From Schistocerca nitens (Eukaryota; Arthropoda; Insecta; Orthoptera; Acrididae), in the NCBI RefSeq assembly GCF_023898315.1, contig NC_064619.1, positions 340,553,650-340,617,649 on the forward strand: a stretch of 64,000 nucleotides of DNA, in the 5' to 3' direction. The position numbers were made by a program, and so were the translations under genes. Within the stretch, counting starts at the first letter, position 1; every line of letters starts with the position of its first letter. The notes below the pieces were generated by a model, which worked only from the letters and a program-made list of their open reading frames with translations, searched no databases and had not been told where the DNA came from. Shown in pieces: positions 46,602 to 57,600 of this stretch.

Positions 46602-48489
46602 GAATATTATGGAAATTCAACAGAAGCCTCGGAAACTGGACGGAAAGCATGTATCACGACGCCAGCAAAGGAAACGGATAAAGGATCTAACAGTAGCATC
46701 ATGGAATGTGAGGACAATGCTTCAGCCTGGAAAAATGAAAGAAATAGCCAATGAAATTTTAAAATTCAAATATGATATCATAGGGCCACAGGAAATAAGA
46801 GGGCAAGGGAATGGGCAAATAGATAAACATGAGTACTCATTGGTATATAGTGGACCAGAAGAAAGAACAGGCCAACTTGGAACAGGGTTTATAACAACTA
46901 GGGAATTTTAAGAAAAGCTTTCTAGAAAGTGAACCCATAAATGAAAGGATGTGCAGACTCAGACTACGAGGGAAATTTAGGAATATATCAATAGTTAATG
47001 CACATGCACCAACAGAGGAAAAAGTATGCTGCACAGTACCTAAATATGACCTGATGCTAGTAATAGCTGATTTTAATGCAAAAATAGGGAGGAATGACCA
47101 TCCATATGGAGTTTCTGGAAAATATTCACTACATATAGAAAACAACAAGAACAGATACTTACTATGCCAATTCGCAGCAAGGAATAACATGATTATTAAA
47201 AGTACCTGCTTTCCACACAAAAGGATCCATCTGGGTACTTGGAAGTCTGCAGCCAATGCAGTAGTCAACCAGATTGACCACATTTTAGTGATTGCACACC
47301 ACTCCATGTCAGTTACGGATGTACGGAGCTGCAGAGGACCAAACTGTGATTCAGACCACTTTGTGATAAAATCAATCTTGAGAGAGAAACTGTCACCAAC
47401 AAATGGCAACATACTAGGAAAGATGATGAAATGGAATACAGACAAACTGAACATCCCTTATGAAGTAAAAAATTACCAAATAACACTAAGTAGAAAGTTG
47501 CAGGTTTGATGAAGATTGCGGTCAGCAATCGAGGAAAAGAACAGGGCAAGAACAAACGTGCTACAGAGAGAAACCAGAAATAATGTGGACAATATAGAGA
47601 ATTAAGGAGAAGAGCTAACAGATTGTGCAAGAGAAAGAAAAGAACTAGAAGAATTAAAGGAACAGAGTCAAATAAGAAAGTTCTATCATGCCATAGGCAA
47701 AATGAAGAATAGATTCCAACCAAAACCAATGGCCCATTCCAGTAAAGATGGGAAAATGATAAGGGAGGAAGAACAGATAGTGGGCAGAGTATTTCAAAGA
47801 TACACTAAGCACCAGCATAGAAGATGAGACAGCCACACAGGAGGAAAGAGTGGAGCTGGAAGTAGACAATGAAACCAATGAGGCAAGAAAGCTAACACCA
47901 CAAGAGGTGTCCCAGGCTCTGCACAAGTCAAAAAACAATCGAGCCCCTGGGGAAGACAACATAACTGCTGAATTTATAAAAACTGGTGGTGTGGCTGTAA
48001 TAAAGGAACTGCACACAGTAATATCAGATATCTGGGAAACACAAACTATGCCAGATAATTGGAATAATAATCCCCATTTATAAGAAACGGGACAGAACAG
48101 CATGTGAAAACTATAGAGGTAGAACACTCCTAAACACAGCTTATAAGATCTTCATAAGTATATTAAATGAAAGGATACAGAAGTGTGCAGAAGGCATAGT
48201 AGGGGAATATCAGCGTGGCTTTTGACCAGAAAGAGTAACAACTGATCAAATATTTGCGATAAGACAAATGATGGAAAAGTTCTATGAATATGATATAGAT
48301 CTGCATTTCCTACTCATCGACTTCAAACAAGCCTTTGACAGCATAAATCGGCAAGAACTACACAGAGTACTGAAAGAAGTTGGTATATGTGCTAAACTAA
48401 TAAGACTAATCAGAATGACAATGACAAGGGCAAAAGTAAAGGTCCTTAGCAGAACAACTGACAGCTTTGACTTTAATAAAGGTGTGAAG

Positions 48490-48686
48490 CCTCGCTGGAA
48501 AAAAACATTAATGCTGGGGAAGATTGAAGGAACTAGAAGAAGAGGACGTCAGAGGATGAGATGGATCGATGGCATCACAGAAGCAATGTGTTCCAACCTG
48601 GAAGGTCTACGGGAGAAAGTGCAAGACAGAAAAAAGTGGCGTGATTTGGTTCATGGGGTCACGAAGAGTCGGAACCGACTAAACGA

Positions 48687-48739
<53 letters not shown>
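48490..48739 (+). mobile_element. BovB-like RTE 3'-end fragment with (AG)n tail
   Basis: A 5'-truncated insertion inside the RT domain of the host LINE. Host reading stops at FDFNKGVK and resumes as QGDSLSTV. The insert encodes LMLGKIEGTRRRGRQRMRW, then IDGITEAM, LEGLREKVQDRKKWRD and LVHGVTKSRNRLNE with a stop (48690). Its untranslated end reads GTCACGAAGAGTCGGAACCG, then about 23 AG units. This is strikingly like the 3' end of BovB RTE elements (GRQRMRWLDGITDSM, VHGVTKSxTxLS, AAGAGTCGGACACGACTGA). The junction shows GAAG on both sides (48486-48489 and 48736-48739), consistent with a very short or no target duplication. Confidence 0.75.
48690..48736. repeat. (AG)n microsatellite, tail of the BovB-like insert
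   Basis: Uninterrupted AG dinucleotides directly after the stop codon and short 3' UTR of the inserted element. It probably derives from the element's simple-repeat tail. Confidence 0.95.
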
Positions 48740-49711
48740 CAAGGTGACAGTCTCTCCACTGTCCTGTCCTGTTAAATATAGCCCTGCATAGGGTAGTAAA
48801 TAAAATCAACAAAAGAGGCACCATATTTATGAAAACTAGCCAGATATGTGCATACACTGATGACATTGCTGTAGTAGGAAGAAATATCGATACACTCCTA
48901 GAAACATACTGGCCACTGGAAAAAGAAGCCTTAAAAATTGGCCTCATAGTAAATGAAAACAAAACAAAATATATGGTAATGTAACAACCTGAGGCCAGAA
49001 GAACCCCTAAAAACCTAAACATCACTGGGAAATGCTTCAGAGGAGTATCATCTTTTAACTACTTGGGAGCCCATATAACAAATGATAACAGTATTGGAAA
49101 GGCTATAAGGGAAAGAATACAAGCAGGAAACAGAGCTTACATTGCAAATATGCAACTTTTCAAAAATAGCCTTGTTACAAGAAAAACTAAACTGCTAATA
49201 TATAATTCCCTAGTCCGTCCAGTTATCACATATGGTTCAGAGGTATGGACGTTGACAGGACACGATAAAAATGCACTAAGAACCATTGAGCAGAAAATTC
49301 TACGCAAAATCTATGGGCCAATAAGGAAGGAAGAAGGCTGGAGAATACACTACAATGCTTAATTACAAGAGTTAATACAACGCAGGGACATAGTAAAATT
49401 GGTGAAATCACAGCGAATACGATGGCTAGGACACTTGGAGAGAACAGCAGAGGATAGAATTCCAAATAAAATGATGGAAGGTGTGATCCATTCAGTTAGG
49501 CATAAAGGGAGACTTAGAAGTAGATGGATCAATGAGGTAATAATGGATATCACCAGTATGGGAGCCCGGGGGTGGAAAAGAGCAGCAAATAACTGAGAAG
49601 TGTGGAGGAAGATTGTTGAAAAAACCAAGGCTCACCAAAGGCTGTAGCACTACTGAAGAAAAGGTAATCTTGGGTAGGCTCCAGCTGTTATTCAGATTAC
49701 ATGCTTTCATG

Positions 49712-52700
49712 GCCCCCCCCCCCCCATGAACCATGGACCTTGCCGTTGGTGGGGAGGCGTGCGTGCCTCAACGACACAGATAGCCATACCGCAGGTGCAA
49801 CCACAACGGAGGGGTATCTGTTGAGAGGCCACACAAACGTGTGGTTCGTGAAGAGGGGCAGCAGCCTTTTCAGTAGTTGCAGGGGCAACAGTCTGGATGA
49901 TTGACTGATCTGGCCAGGTAACACTAACCAAAACGGACTTGCTGTGCTGGTACCACTAACGGCTGAAAGCAAGTGGAAACTACAGCCGTAATTTTTCCCG
50001 AGGGCATGCAGCTTTACTGTATGATTAAATGATGATGGCGTCCTCTTGGGTAAAATATTCTGGAGGTAAAATAGTCCCCCATTCAGACCTCTGGGCGGGG
50101 ACTACTCAAGAGGACGCCATTATCAGGAGAAAGAAAACTGGCATTCTACGGATCGGAGCGTGGAATATCAGATCCCTTAATCGGGCAGATAGGTTAGAAA
50201 ATTTAAAAAGGGAAATGGATAGATTGAAAATAGATGTAGTGGGAATTAGTGAAGTTCGGCGGCAGGAGGAACAAGACTTTTGGTCAGGTGATTACAGGGT
50301 TATAAATACAAAATCAAATAGGGGTAATGCAGGAGTAGGTTTAATAATGAATAAAAAAATAAGAGTTCGGGTAAGCTACTACAAACAGCATAGTGAACGC
50401 ATTATTGTGACCAAGATAGACACGAAGCCCACGCTTACTACAGTAGTACAAGTTTATATGCCAACTAGCTCTGCAGATGATGAAGAAATTGATGAAATGT
50501 ATGATGAGATAAAATAAATTATTCAGGTAGTGAAGGGAGACGAAAATTTAATAGTCATGGGTGACTAGAATTCGACAGTAGGAAAAGGAAGAGAAGGAAA
50601 CGTAGTAGGTGAAAATGGATCGGGGCTAAGAAATGAAAGAGGAAGCCACCTGGTAGAATTTTGCACAGAGCATAACTTAATCATAGCTAACACTTGGTTC
50701 AAGAATCATGAAAGAAGGTTGTATACATGGAAGAAACCTGGAGATAGTAAAAGGTTTCAGATAGATTATATAATGGTAAGACAGAGATTTAGGAACCAGG
50801 TTTTAAATTGTAAGACATTTCCAGGGGCAGATGTGGACTCTGACCACAATCTATTGGTTATGAACTGTAGATTAAAATTGAAGAAACTGCAAAAAGGTGG
50901 CAATTTAAGGAGATGGAATCTGGATAAACTGAAAGAACCAGAGGTTGTACAGAGTTTCAGGAAGAGCATAAGGGAACAATTGACAGGAATGGGGGAAAGA
51001 AATACAGTAGAAGAAGAATGGGTAGCTTTGAGGAATGAAATAGTGAAGGCAGCAGAGGATCAAGCAGGTAAAAAGACGAGGGCTAGTAGAAATCCTTGGT
51101 TAACAGAAGAGATACTGAATTTAATTGATGAAAGGAGAAAATACAAAAATGCAGTAAGTGAAGCAGGCAAAAAGGAATACAAACGTCTCAAAAATGAGAT
51201 CGACTGGAAGTGCAAAATGGCTAAGCAGGGATGGCTAGAGGACAAATGTAAGGATGTAGAGGCTTATCGCATGAGGGTTAACATAGATACCATCTACAGG
51301 AAAATTAAAGATACCTTTGGAGAAAAGAGAACCACTTGCATGAATATCAAGAGCTCAGTTGGAACCCCAGTTCTAAGCAAAGAAGGGAAAGCAGAAAGGT
51401 GGAAGGAGTATATAGAGGATCTATACAGGGGCGATGTTCTTGAGGACAATATTATGGAAATGGACGAGGAGGTTGATGAAGATGAAATGGGAGATATGAT
51501 ACTGCGTGAAGAGTTTGACAGAGCACTGAAAGACCTAAGCCGAAACAAGGCCCTGGGAGTAGACAACATTCCATTGGAACTACTGACAGCCTTGGGAGAG
51601 CCAGTCCTGACAAAACTCTACCATCTGGTGAGCAAGATGTATGAGACAGGCGAAATTCCCTCAGACGTCAAGAAGAATATAATAATTCCAATCCCAAAGA
51701 GAGCAGATGTGAAAATTACCAAACTATCAGTTTAGTAAGTCACAACTGCAAAATACTAACGCAAATTCTTTACAGGGGTAAAATACAGGGAGTGAAAGGC
51801 CATTTACAATTCCTACAGAAACCAGATGGCAGTTATAAGAGTCGACGGACATGAAAGGGAAGCAGTGGTTGGGAATGGAGTGAGACAGGGTTGTAGTCTC
51901 TCCCCAATGCTATTCAATCTGTATATTGAGAAAGCAGTAAAGGAAACAAAAGAAAAATTCAGAGTAGGTATTAAAGTCCATGGAGAAGAAATAAAAACTT
52001 TGAGGTTCGCCGATGACACTGTAATTCTGTCAGAAACAGCAAAGGACTTGGAAGAGCAGCTGAATGGGATGGGCAGTGTCTTGAAAGGAGGGTATAAGAT
52101 GAACAGCAACAAAAGCAAATCGAGGATAATGGAATGTAGTCGAATTAAGTCAGGTGATGCTGAGGGAATTAGATTAGGAAATGAGACACTTAAAGTAGTA
52201 AAGGAGTTCTGCTATTTGGGGAGCAAAATAACTGGTGATGGTCGAAGTAGAGAGGATATAAAGTGTAGACTGGCAATGCAAGAAAAGTGTTTCTGAAGAA
52301 GAGAAATTTGTTAACATCGAGTATTGATTTAAGTGTCAGGAAGTCGTTTCTGAAAGTATTTGTATGGGGTGTAGCCATGTATGGAAGTGAAATGTGGATG
52401 GTAAATAGTTTAGACAATAAGAGAATAGAAGCTTTCGAAATGTGGTGCTACAGAAGAATGCTGAAGATAAGGTGGGTAGATCACGTAACTAATGAGGAGG
52501 TATTGAATAGGATTGGGGAGAAGAGAAGTTTGTGGCACAACTTGACTAGAAGAAGGAATCCGTTGGTAGGACATGTTCTGAGGCATCAAGGGATCACCAA
52601 TTTAGTACTGGAGGGCAGCGTGGAGGGTAAAAATCGTAGAGGGAGACCAAGAGCTGAGTACACTAGGCAGATTCAGAAGGATGTAGGCTGCAGTAGGTAC

Positions 52701-52783
52701 TGGGAGATGATGAAGCTTGCACGGGATAGAGTAGCATGGAGAGCTGTATCAAACCAGTCTCAGGACTGAAGACCACAACAAGA
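49712..52783 (+). mobile_element. Full-length RTE-type LINE with RT-core deletion
   Basis: A perfect 13-bp duplication ACATGCTTTCATG (49699-49711 and 52784-52796) brackets 3072 bp. The 5' end begins GG plus a run of about 13 C, then CATGAACCATGGACCTTGCC. The 3' end is GAGAGCTGTATC, AACCAGTCTCAGGACTGAAG and ACCACAACAAGA, the hallmark end of this grasshopper RTE family. It carries one long broken ORF. It landed in the 51-bp middle CR1 segment, immediately beside the other LINE. Confidence 0.92.
50029..52769 (+). pseudogene. RTE ORF (endonuclease-RT), broken by stops and deletion
   Basis: APE endonuclease: RIGAWNIRSLNRADRL, VVGISEVRRQEEQDFW, VVQVYMPTS, stopping at 50515-50517 and again at 50565-50567 (VMGD followed by TAG). 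It continues VEFCTEHNLIIANTWF, RFQIDYIMV and DSDHNLLV. An RT linker follows (50719-51735; KALGVDNIPLELLTALGE, KKNIIIPIPKRADVKI). The frame then breaks and the palm segment that should hold the first catalytic Asp (FVDLEKAFD type) is missing: about 350 bp appear deleted near 51778. The remainder carries GVRQGCSLSPMLFNLYIEKA and the catalytic RFADDTVIL (about 52010). After a frameshift near 52290 the C-terminal region ends RDRVAWRAVSNQSQD (52769). Non-functional. Confidence 0.88.
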
Positions 52784-55030
52784 ACATGCTTTCATGCAAT
52801 GAATACTTTTTCTCTTAATGATGAATCACCCCAAAATATGATGGCATATGAAAACAATGTATCAAAATAGGCATAGCAGGCTAATTTACTGTTATATTTA
52901 TCACCAAAATTTGCAACTGCCCTAATTGCATATGTATTTGAACCTAATCGTTTCAGCAGATGATCAATGTGTTTCTTCCAATTCAATTTCTCATCAGTGC
53001 ACAAACCCGGAAAGTTTAAATATTTTGCCTTAGCAATAGACTTCTGTCCGAAGCACATTTGCCAATGGTGTTATGCCATTTACTGTACAGAATTGTATAT
53101 ACTGTTTTCTCAAAATTCCATCAGAGTCCATTTGCAGAGAACCACTTAATTTTCTGAAAGACATTATTTACAATTTCCTCACCTAATTCTTGCTTGTTGG
53201 GTGTGATTACTGTAATTCTATCATCAGAAAAAAGAGCTATCTTTGAATCTTCATGAACATAAGAGGCAAAAAAATAAGGGACCCAAGACTGAACCCTGTG
53301 GGACACCATTCTAGATACCTCCGCAGTTAGAAAACTCTGCTGATTTTTGCATACTATCTGTACTGTTAATTTCAGCGATCTGCAGTCTTCCAGTTAAATA
53401 TCAAAAACTATTTTTGCACTGTCCTACTCATACCATAATACATAAGTTTATCTATAAAATTTCGTGATTCGCAGGCAAAAGCTGTTTAGAGATCACAAAA
53501 TATCCCAATGGTTGATGTTCGGTTATTCACAGAATTTAATATTTGACCAGTGAAAGCATATATAGCATTTTCTGTTGAAAAGCCTTTCTGAAAAGCAAAC
53601 CTACATTTTGTTAGTACTTCATTTTTACAAATATGTGAAGCTACTCTTGAATACATTACTCTTTCAAGAATTTTGGATGAAGTTTTCAGACATGATATTG
53701 GGAGGTAGTTTTAGCATTGGACCTGTCCCCTTTTTTAAGTAATGGTTAAACAACAGCATATTTTTGTCTGTCTGGAGTGAGCTAGCTGTTTCAGTGAGCT
53801 AGTACACATAGGGCTGAGAATCCTACCCGTTGGGAACAAGCTTTTAGTACTCTGTTGGAAATGCCATCAATTTCATGCGAACGTTTACTTTTGGGTGAAT
53901 TTATTACTTTCCTAATTTCAGTAGAAGAGGTGGGTTGAATTTCAATTTTATCAAATTGCATAGACACTGCCTGTTCCGTATACAGTCTTGCATTTATAAT
54001 GAGTAGCTGGATCCTACTTTCTTTACAACACTTAAAAATGATTAATAAAAATATTTTCTACTTCTGACATTTTGTTAACTAACTTTTCATTGAGTCTGAT
54101 AGAAATACATTCTTCCTGTGCTATCGGTCACCCAGTTTCCCTTTCAACAATATTCCAAATTGTTTTAATTTTATGATCAGAGGTGCTAATTGCAGACATA
54201 ATGCACATAGGCCTACTTCTGGACTTTTGCATAATTTTTCTTCATATGGTGTAGTAGTTTTTATGAGGTTTGTTTCTGGATGATTACTCCTAATTTTAAG
54301 CTATATTTCCCTTTTCTGTTTAGGGCCTACAATATTTTTTTATTCCTTTAGTAAGTCATGGCATTATAGATGTTTTCTTACAATTATGTTTCGCTGTTTT
54401 CTTAGGGAACCTTTTCAAATATACTCACAAAGGTATCAAGAAATAGGTTAAATTTTAGATTGGCAATGTGTTCCTTGGACACCTCATCCCAGCCTAAATG
54501 TTCCAAGTTTTCCCTAAAATTTGAAATTGTTAAATTATTAACTTTACACTATTTTGGAGGACTGTTTCGTGTTATTGTATGGAGTTATGCCATACACTGT
54601 AACTAGAGCCTGTTCATCATAATTAGACAGACCATTCTTAATAGGAAAAGTTTATTTGTTTAAATTTATCTTGGACTGTAAAAAAACATTATCTAGATCA
54701 GTGTGCTGCTTTCCTGTACCACCCGAGTACGAAAATCAATAACTGATGTCAAACTGAAAGAACTAAGTAATATTTATCATACTTTCTATTGGAATGTTAG
54801 AAGAAAATCTACATTGAAATCCCTGCAAACTATAATTTGCTTCCATCTGTCTAGTTAGTATCACAAAGAATCCAATTTTTTCAAAAACAGCTGAATATTT
54901 CCCAATGGGGACCTACACACAGCTACAATTATAAAAGTACCATTATTTGGACTAAGTTTGTTAATTACACTGTTCGACATGGGTTCTATTTCTGATATTA
55001 AAGTATGTGCTTCTAGACAATTTTACCGTG

Positions 55031-55574
55031 GGAAATTCAAATATGTAAACAAAATATCGTTGTCAGGGATACTTTTTATGTAATACGTATATATATGTAT
55101 ATTCACAATTCATGGCAAACACAGAGACGTTATAGAGAAATACTGTTATGCTGCTGCATCCAGTAGTGATAGAACGTGATAATTTCTTGTGCAAAAGCAG
55201 GTGGGAAGAATCAGACATCATTAGGTTACTGCTGCCACACCTATGTCATTAAGACCACCTGAAACATCTCATTAACTCGAACGGCGACAGCCGGTCGCTG
55301 CCTCGGCAGTAAAGCTTCACGCCTCCTAGGGGCAGTTGCAGTGGTGTTAGCCGCAATTTGTGTCAGTCTTAACAAGTGGGTGTTTTGGCTGACAAGTGAC
55401 TGTCTGTCATATTTCTGAGCACGGTTGAATTTTTTAGTTCCTGTGTGTAAACTGATTGAGCCTGGTGCTGAAGGTAAAACGACTGCTTGTTTTTACACAT
55501 CAGCGTTCCTCTAGTTCCCTACTATTAATTTAATACAGGTATATTACCAAAGTGGTATTTTTAAATTTGCAGAA
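55031..55574. other. Unassigned stretch upstream of the broken ORF
   Basis: Short GC-richer segment at about 55280-55370 in otherwise AT-rich DNA. It could be the 5' UTR of the pseudogene that follows, but I found no signal that shows this. Confidence 0.3.
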
Positions 55575-57134
55575 ATGCCATGTCATTGTGGATGTCGATA
55601 AAAGCTGGAAAACTTCTGCTACATCTGTGGGAAGTTCACTTTTGCCAGAAATAGGAAGAAAATTTCTTCAGTCATAAAGAAAACATGCAAACATTACTTT
55701 GGAGTAGAGGTTGGAGACCAAGATAAAGAATGGGCACCACATTTCTGTTGTGCTAAGTGTTACTGCAAACTAATTCAGTGGTGGAAAGGTAAAGAGAATG
55801 TGGCGTTGTTTGCTGTTCCCATGCAAAAAGTCGAAGAGGCACATTGTTTACCCAGATCTTCCTTCAGCGAGAATGCCAGTTCAGCATTCCAACAACCTTC
55901 CAGTACCTTCAAGAGCTCGAGGTCAAATTCTGAATGACAGTGAAATAAGTAGTACTAATAAAAACACAGATGATGATTCTTTATATCACTGCACAGAGTG
56001 AGTCATCACCACATTTGTTAACACAGGCAGATTTAAATGATTTAGTACGTGATCTAGGACTAAGTAAACAAAAGGCGCTGCTGCTAGGTTCAAGATTACA
56101 AGAGTATAATCTACTGCACCAAAGTACTAAAATCAGTGTGTTCAGGCACAGATAACATGCCTTTATTTCTTATTTTTCAACTGACGAAGCACTGACATTT
56201 TGCAATGACGTTGCTGGCCTGATGAAAGTGCTGAACTTCACTTATATTTCACATGAGAGGAGACTTTTCATAGATGCATCGAAAACAAGTGTGAAGGGTG
56301 TTTTGCTCCATAATGGAAATAAAATACCATCTGTTCCAGTATCTTACGCTAGTTTGACAAAAGAGAATTACGAATTCGTACAAAGGATACTAAACTCATT
56401 AAAATACAATGAACACAAATGGAAAATATGTGCAGATTTCAAGGTAATTGCTATGGAACTGGGAATGCAACAAGGCTACATAAAGTATGCATGTTTTCTT
56501 TGCGAGTGGGATAGTCGAGACCAAAATTCTCACTACGTGAAAAAGAAATGGCCTAGGCGAAGAGGGAAAGTTGGCGAAAAGAATGTACAACGTGAAAGTC
56601 TGGTAGCTCCTGAATATATACTACTTCCACCGCTTCGCATCAAACTTGGCCTGATGAAACAATTCGTGAAGGCCATGGATCCAACAGGCTGTGGGTTTGT
56701 ATATCTAGCTACCAAATTACCCCGTCTTTCAGCTGCAAAAATAAAGGAAGGTGTATTTGTGGACCCACAAACCAGAGAGCTGCAGAAAGATGCAAATTTT
56801 GAAGCATGTTTAACTGATAAAAAACCGCATGGGACTGTTTCAAGATGATGTCGGAAAACTTCCTCGGAAGAAGAAGAGCTACTAACTACAAAGCAATGGT
56901 GAAGGATATGATCAAAGCATATCAGGATTTGAAAGGTACATATGATGGACTCATCTGGACTACTTCACAGAGAGTTGTAGTGACGTATCGGATGAACATG
57001 CGGAAAGATTCCATAAAGACATTTCTATCATAGAAAGGCACTATGAAGGGAAATGGGTACCTTCTGTGTTAGCAGATTATTGCTGGAATATCATTCGAGA
57101 GAAGAAAGATTCACAATACAAGAGAAAAAAGTGA
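55575..57134 (+). pseudogene. Broken copy of a multicopy arthropod protein, function unknown
   Basis: Once spanned about 520 codons without introns. It starts MPCHCGCR (55575) followed by an in-frame TAA, then NFCYICGKFTFARNRKKI and WAPHFCCAKCYCKLIQWWKG, a Cys-rich probable zinc-binding N-terminus (C..C, CC..C). Frames then change. KRHIVYPDLPSARMPVQHS (55830) appears after an apparent deletion, then LLTQADLNDLVRDLGLSKQK (56013). The largest intact piece (56222-56848) reads RRLFIDASKTSVKGVLLHNG, WKICADFKVIAMELGMQQGY, ACFLCEWDSRDQNSHYVKKK and LPPLRIKLGLMKQFVKAMD. After further shifts come NFLGRRRATNYKAM and the C-terminus SDEHAERFHKDISI, GKWVPSVLADYCWN, QYKRKK, stop at 57132-57134. I recall many near-identical uncharacterised single-exon proteins in spiders and insects with this wording. 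That suggests a transposon-borne or domesticated family, but I cannot name it. Confidence 0.75.
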
Positions 57135-57504
57135 TGTGCATTACAAGGCAGTGGCTCATTGTTTGTCAATTTTCTGTAATTTCTCATGTCAAATAAATGC
57201 TTCAAAGTGTATACACAAAGGTTACTGTGTTATATGTTAGATCCCAGCCTCCATTAATGTGATGAACTTATAACATCATAAAGATGTGCATTTGTTTGTC
57301 GAATTTCACCTCACGTTTGCTGCACTATATCAGAAACTGAAAAGAGAAATAAAATTGCGATTACTCATAAACTATCCCTGACAGAAAAAAACCAAAAACA
57401 GTTTTCAATTCAGCACTAAAATTACAACCAGGATCACAATACTTTTTATCAGAAATAGAAAAAAAGTTTTTTTTTTTTTTTTTTGTAGAACAGTGTTATT
57501 CTTA
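57135..57504. other. 3' flank with T-tract
   Basis: Contains AATAAA-type words (about 57191 and 57347) that could be polyadenylation signals of the former gene, and a run of about 17 T (57468-57484). Otherwise unassigned. Confidence 0.35.
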
Positions 57505-57600
57505 CATATTTATTTTCCATTGCCGGTTTCAAGTCACCTGGCGATTTATCATTATATGATACATCGCTAAGCGATTCGAAACTGGCAATAAAAAATAAAA
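57505..57600. repeat. Small inverted-repeat element
   Basis: Left arm TATTTTCCATTGCCGGTTTC (57511-57530) is mirrored by GATTCGAAACTGGCAATAAA (57572-57591) around a 40-bp centre. GAAAC followed by GGCAAT on both arms recalls the family of GAAACNGGTA repeats seen at 9.9 and 63.3 kb. Confidence 0.6.

Larger units (their letters stand above)
46336..49660 (+). mobile_element. RTE-type LINE inserted in the CR1-like copy
   Basis: Flanked by 14-bp duplications with one mismatch (AAGGTGATCTTGGG 46322-46335; AAGGTAATCTTGGG 49661-49674). Plus-strand domains in order: endonuclease (LTVASWNVRTMLQPGKMKEI, about 46690; DHILVIAHHSMSVTDVRSC, about 47280), RT (FLLIDFKQAFDSINRQEL, 48310-48360; catalytic YTDDIAV in place of YADD, about 48857) and a C-terminal region (RIRWLGHLERTAEDRIP, 49410-49460). 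Insect annotation often mislabels such proteins as craniofacial development protein 2-like. Frameshifts and one insertion (48490-48739) break it. Confidence 0.85.
45985..55030 (-). mobile_element. CR1-like LINE split in three by later LINEs
   Basis: Minus-strand CR1-like LINE in three pieces: 52797-55030 (endonuclease/RT), 49661-49711 (51-bp middle piece) and 45985-46335 (C-terminus). Reading through the joints after removing insertions and duplicated targets gives one continuous frame. It reads REKVFIA, then KHVI, then ITAGAYPR, then CRHLFKEL, matching REKVFRAQKR...SCRSMFREL of its relative at 36 kb. The RT active block is FSDD (53232-53221), a changed FADD. The C-terminus ends FYSVDELA followed by a stop near 45992. 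It is inactive and the oldest layer of this nest. Confidence 0.85.

Noticed and set aside
46837-48127. Long minus-strand ORFs (205, 138 and 157 codons)
   Set aside because: They are antisense shadows of the RTE-type LINE, whose plus-strand motifs are unmistakable.
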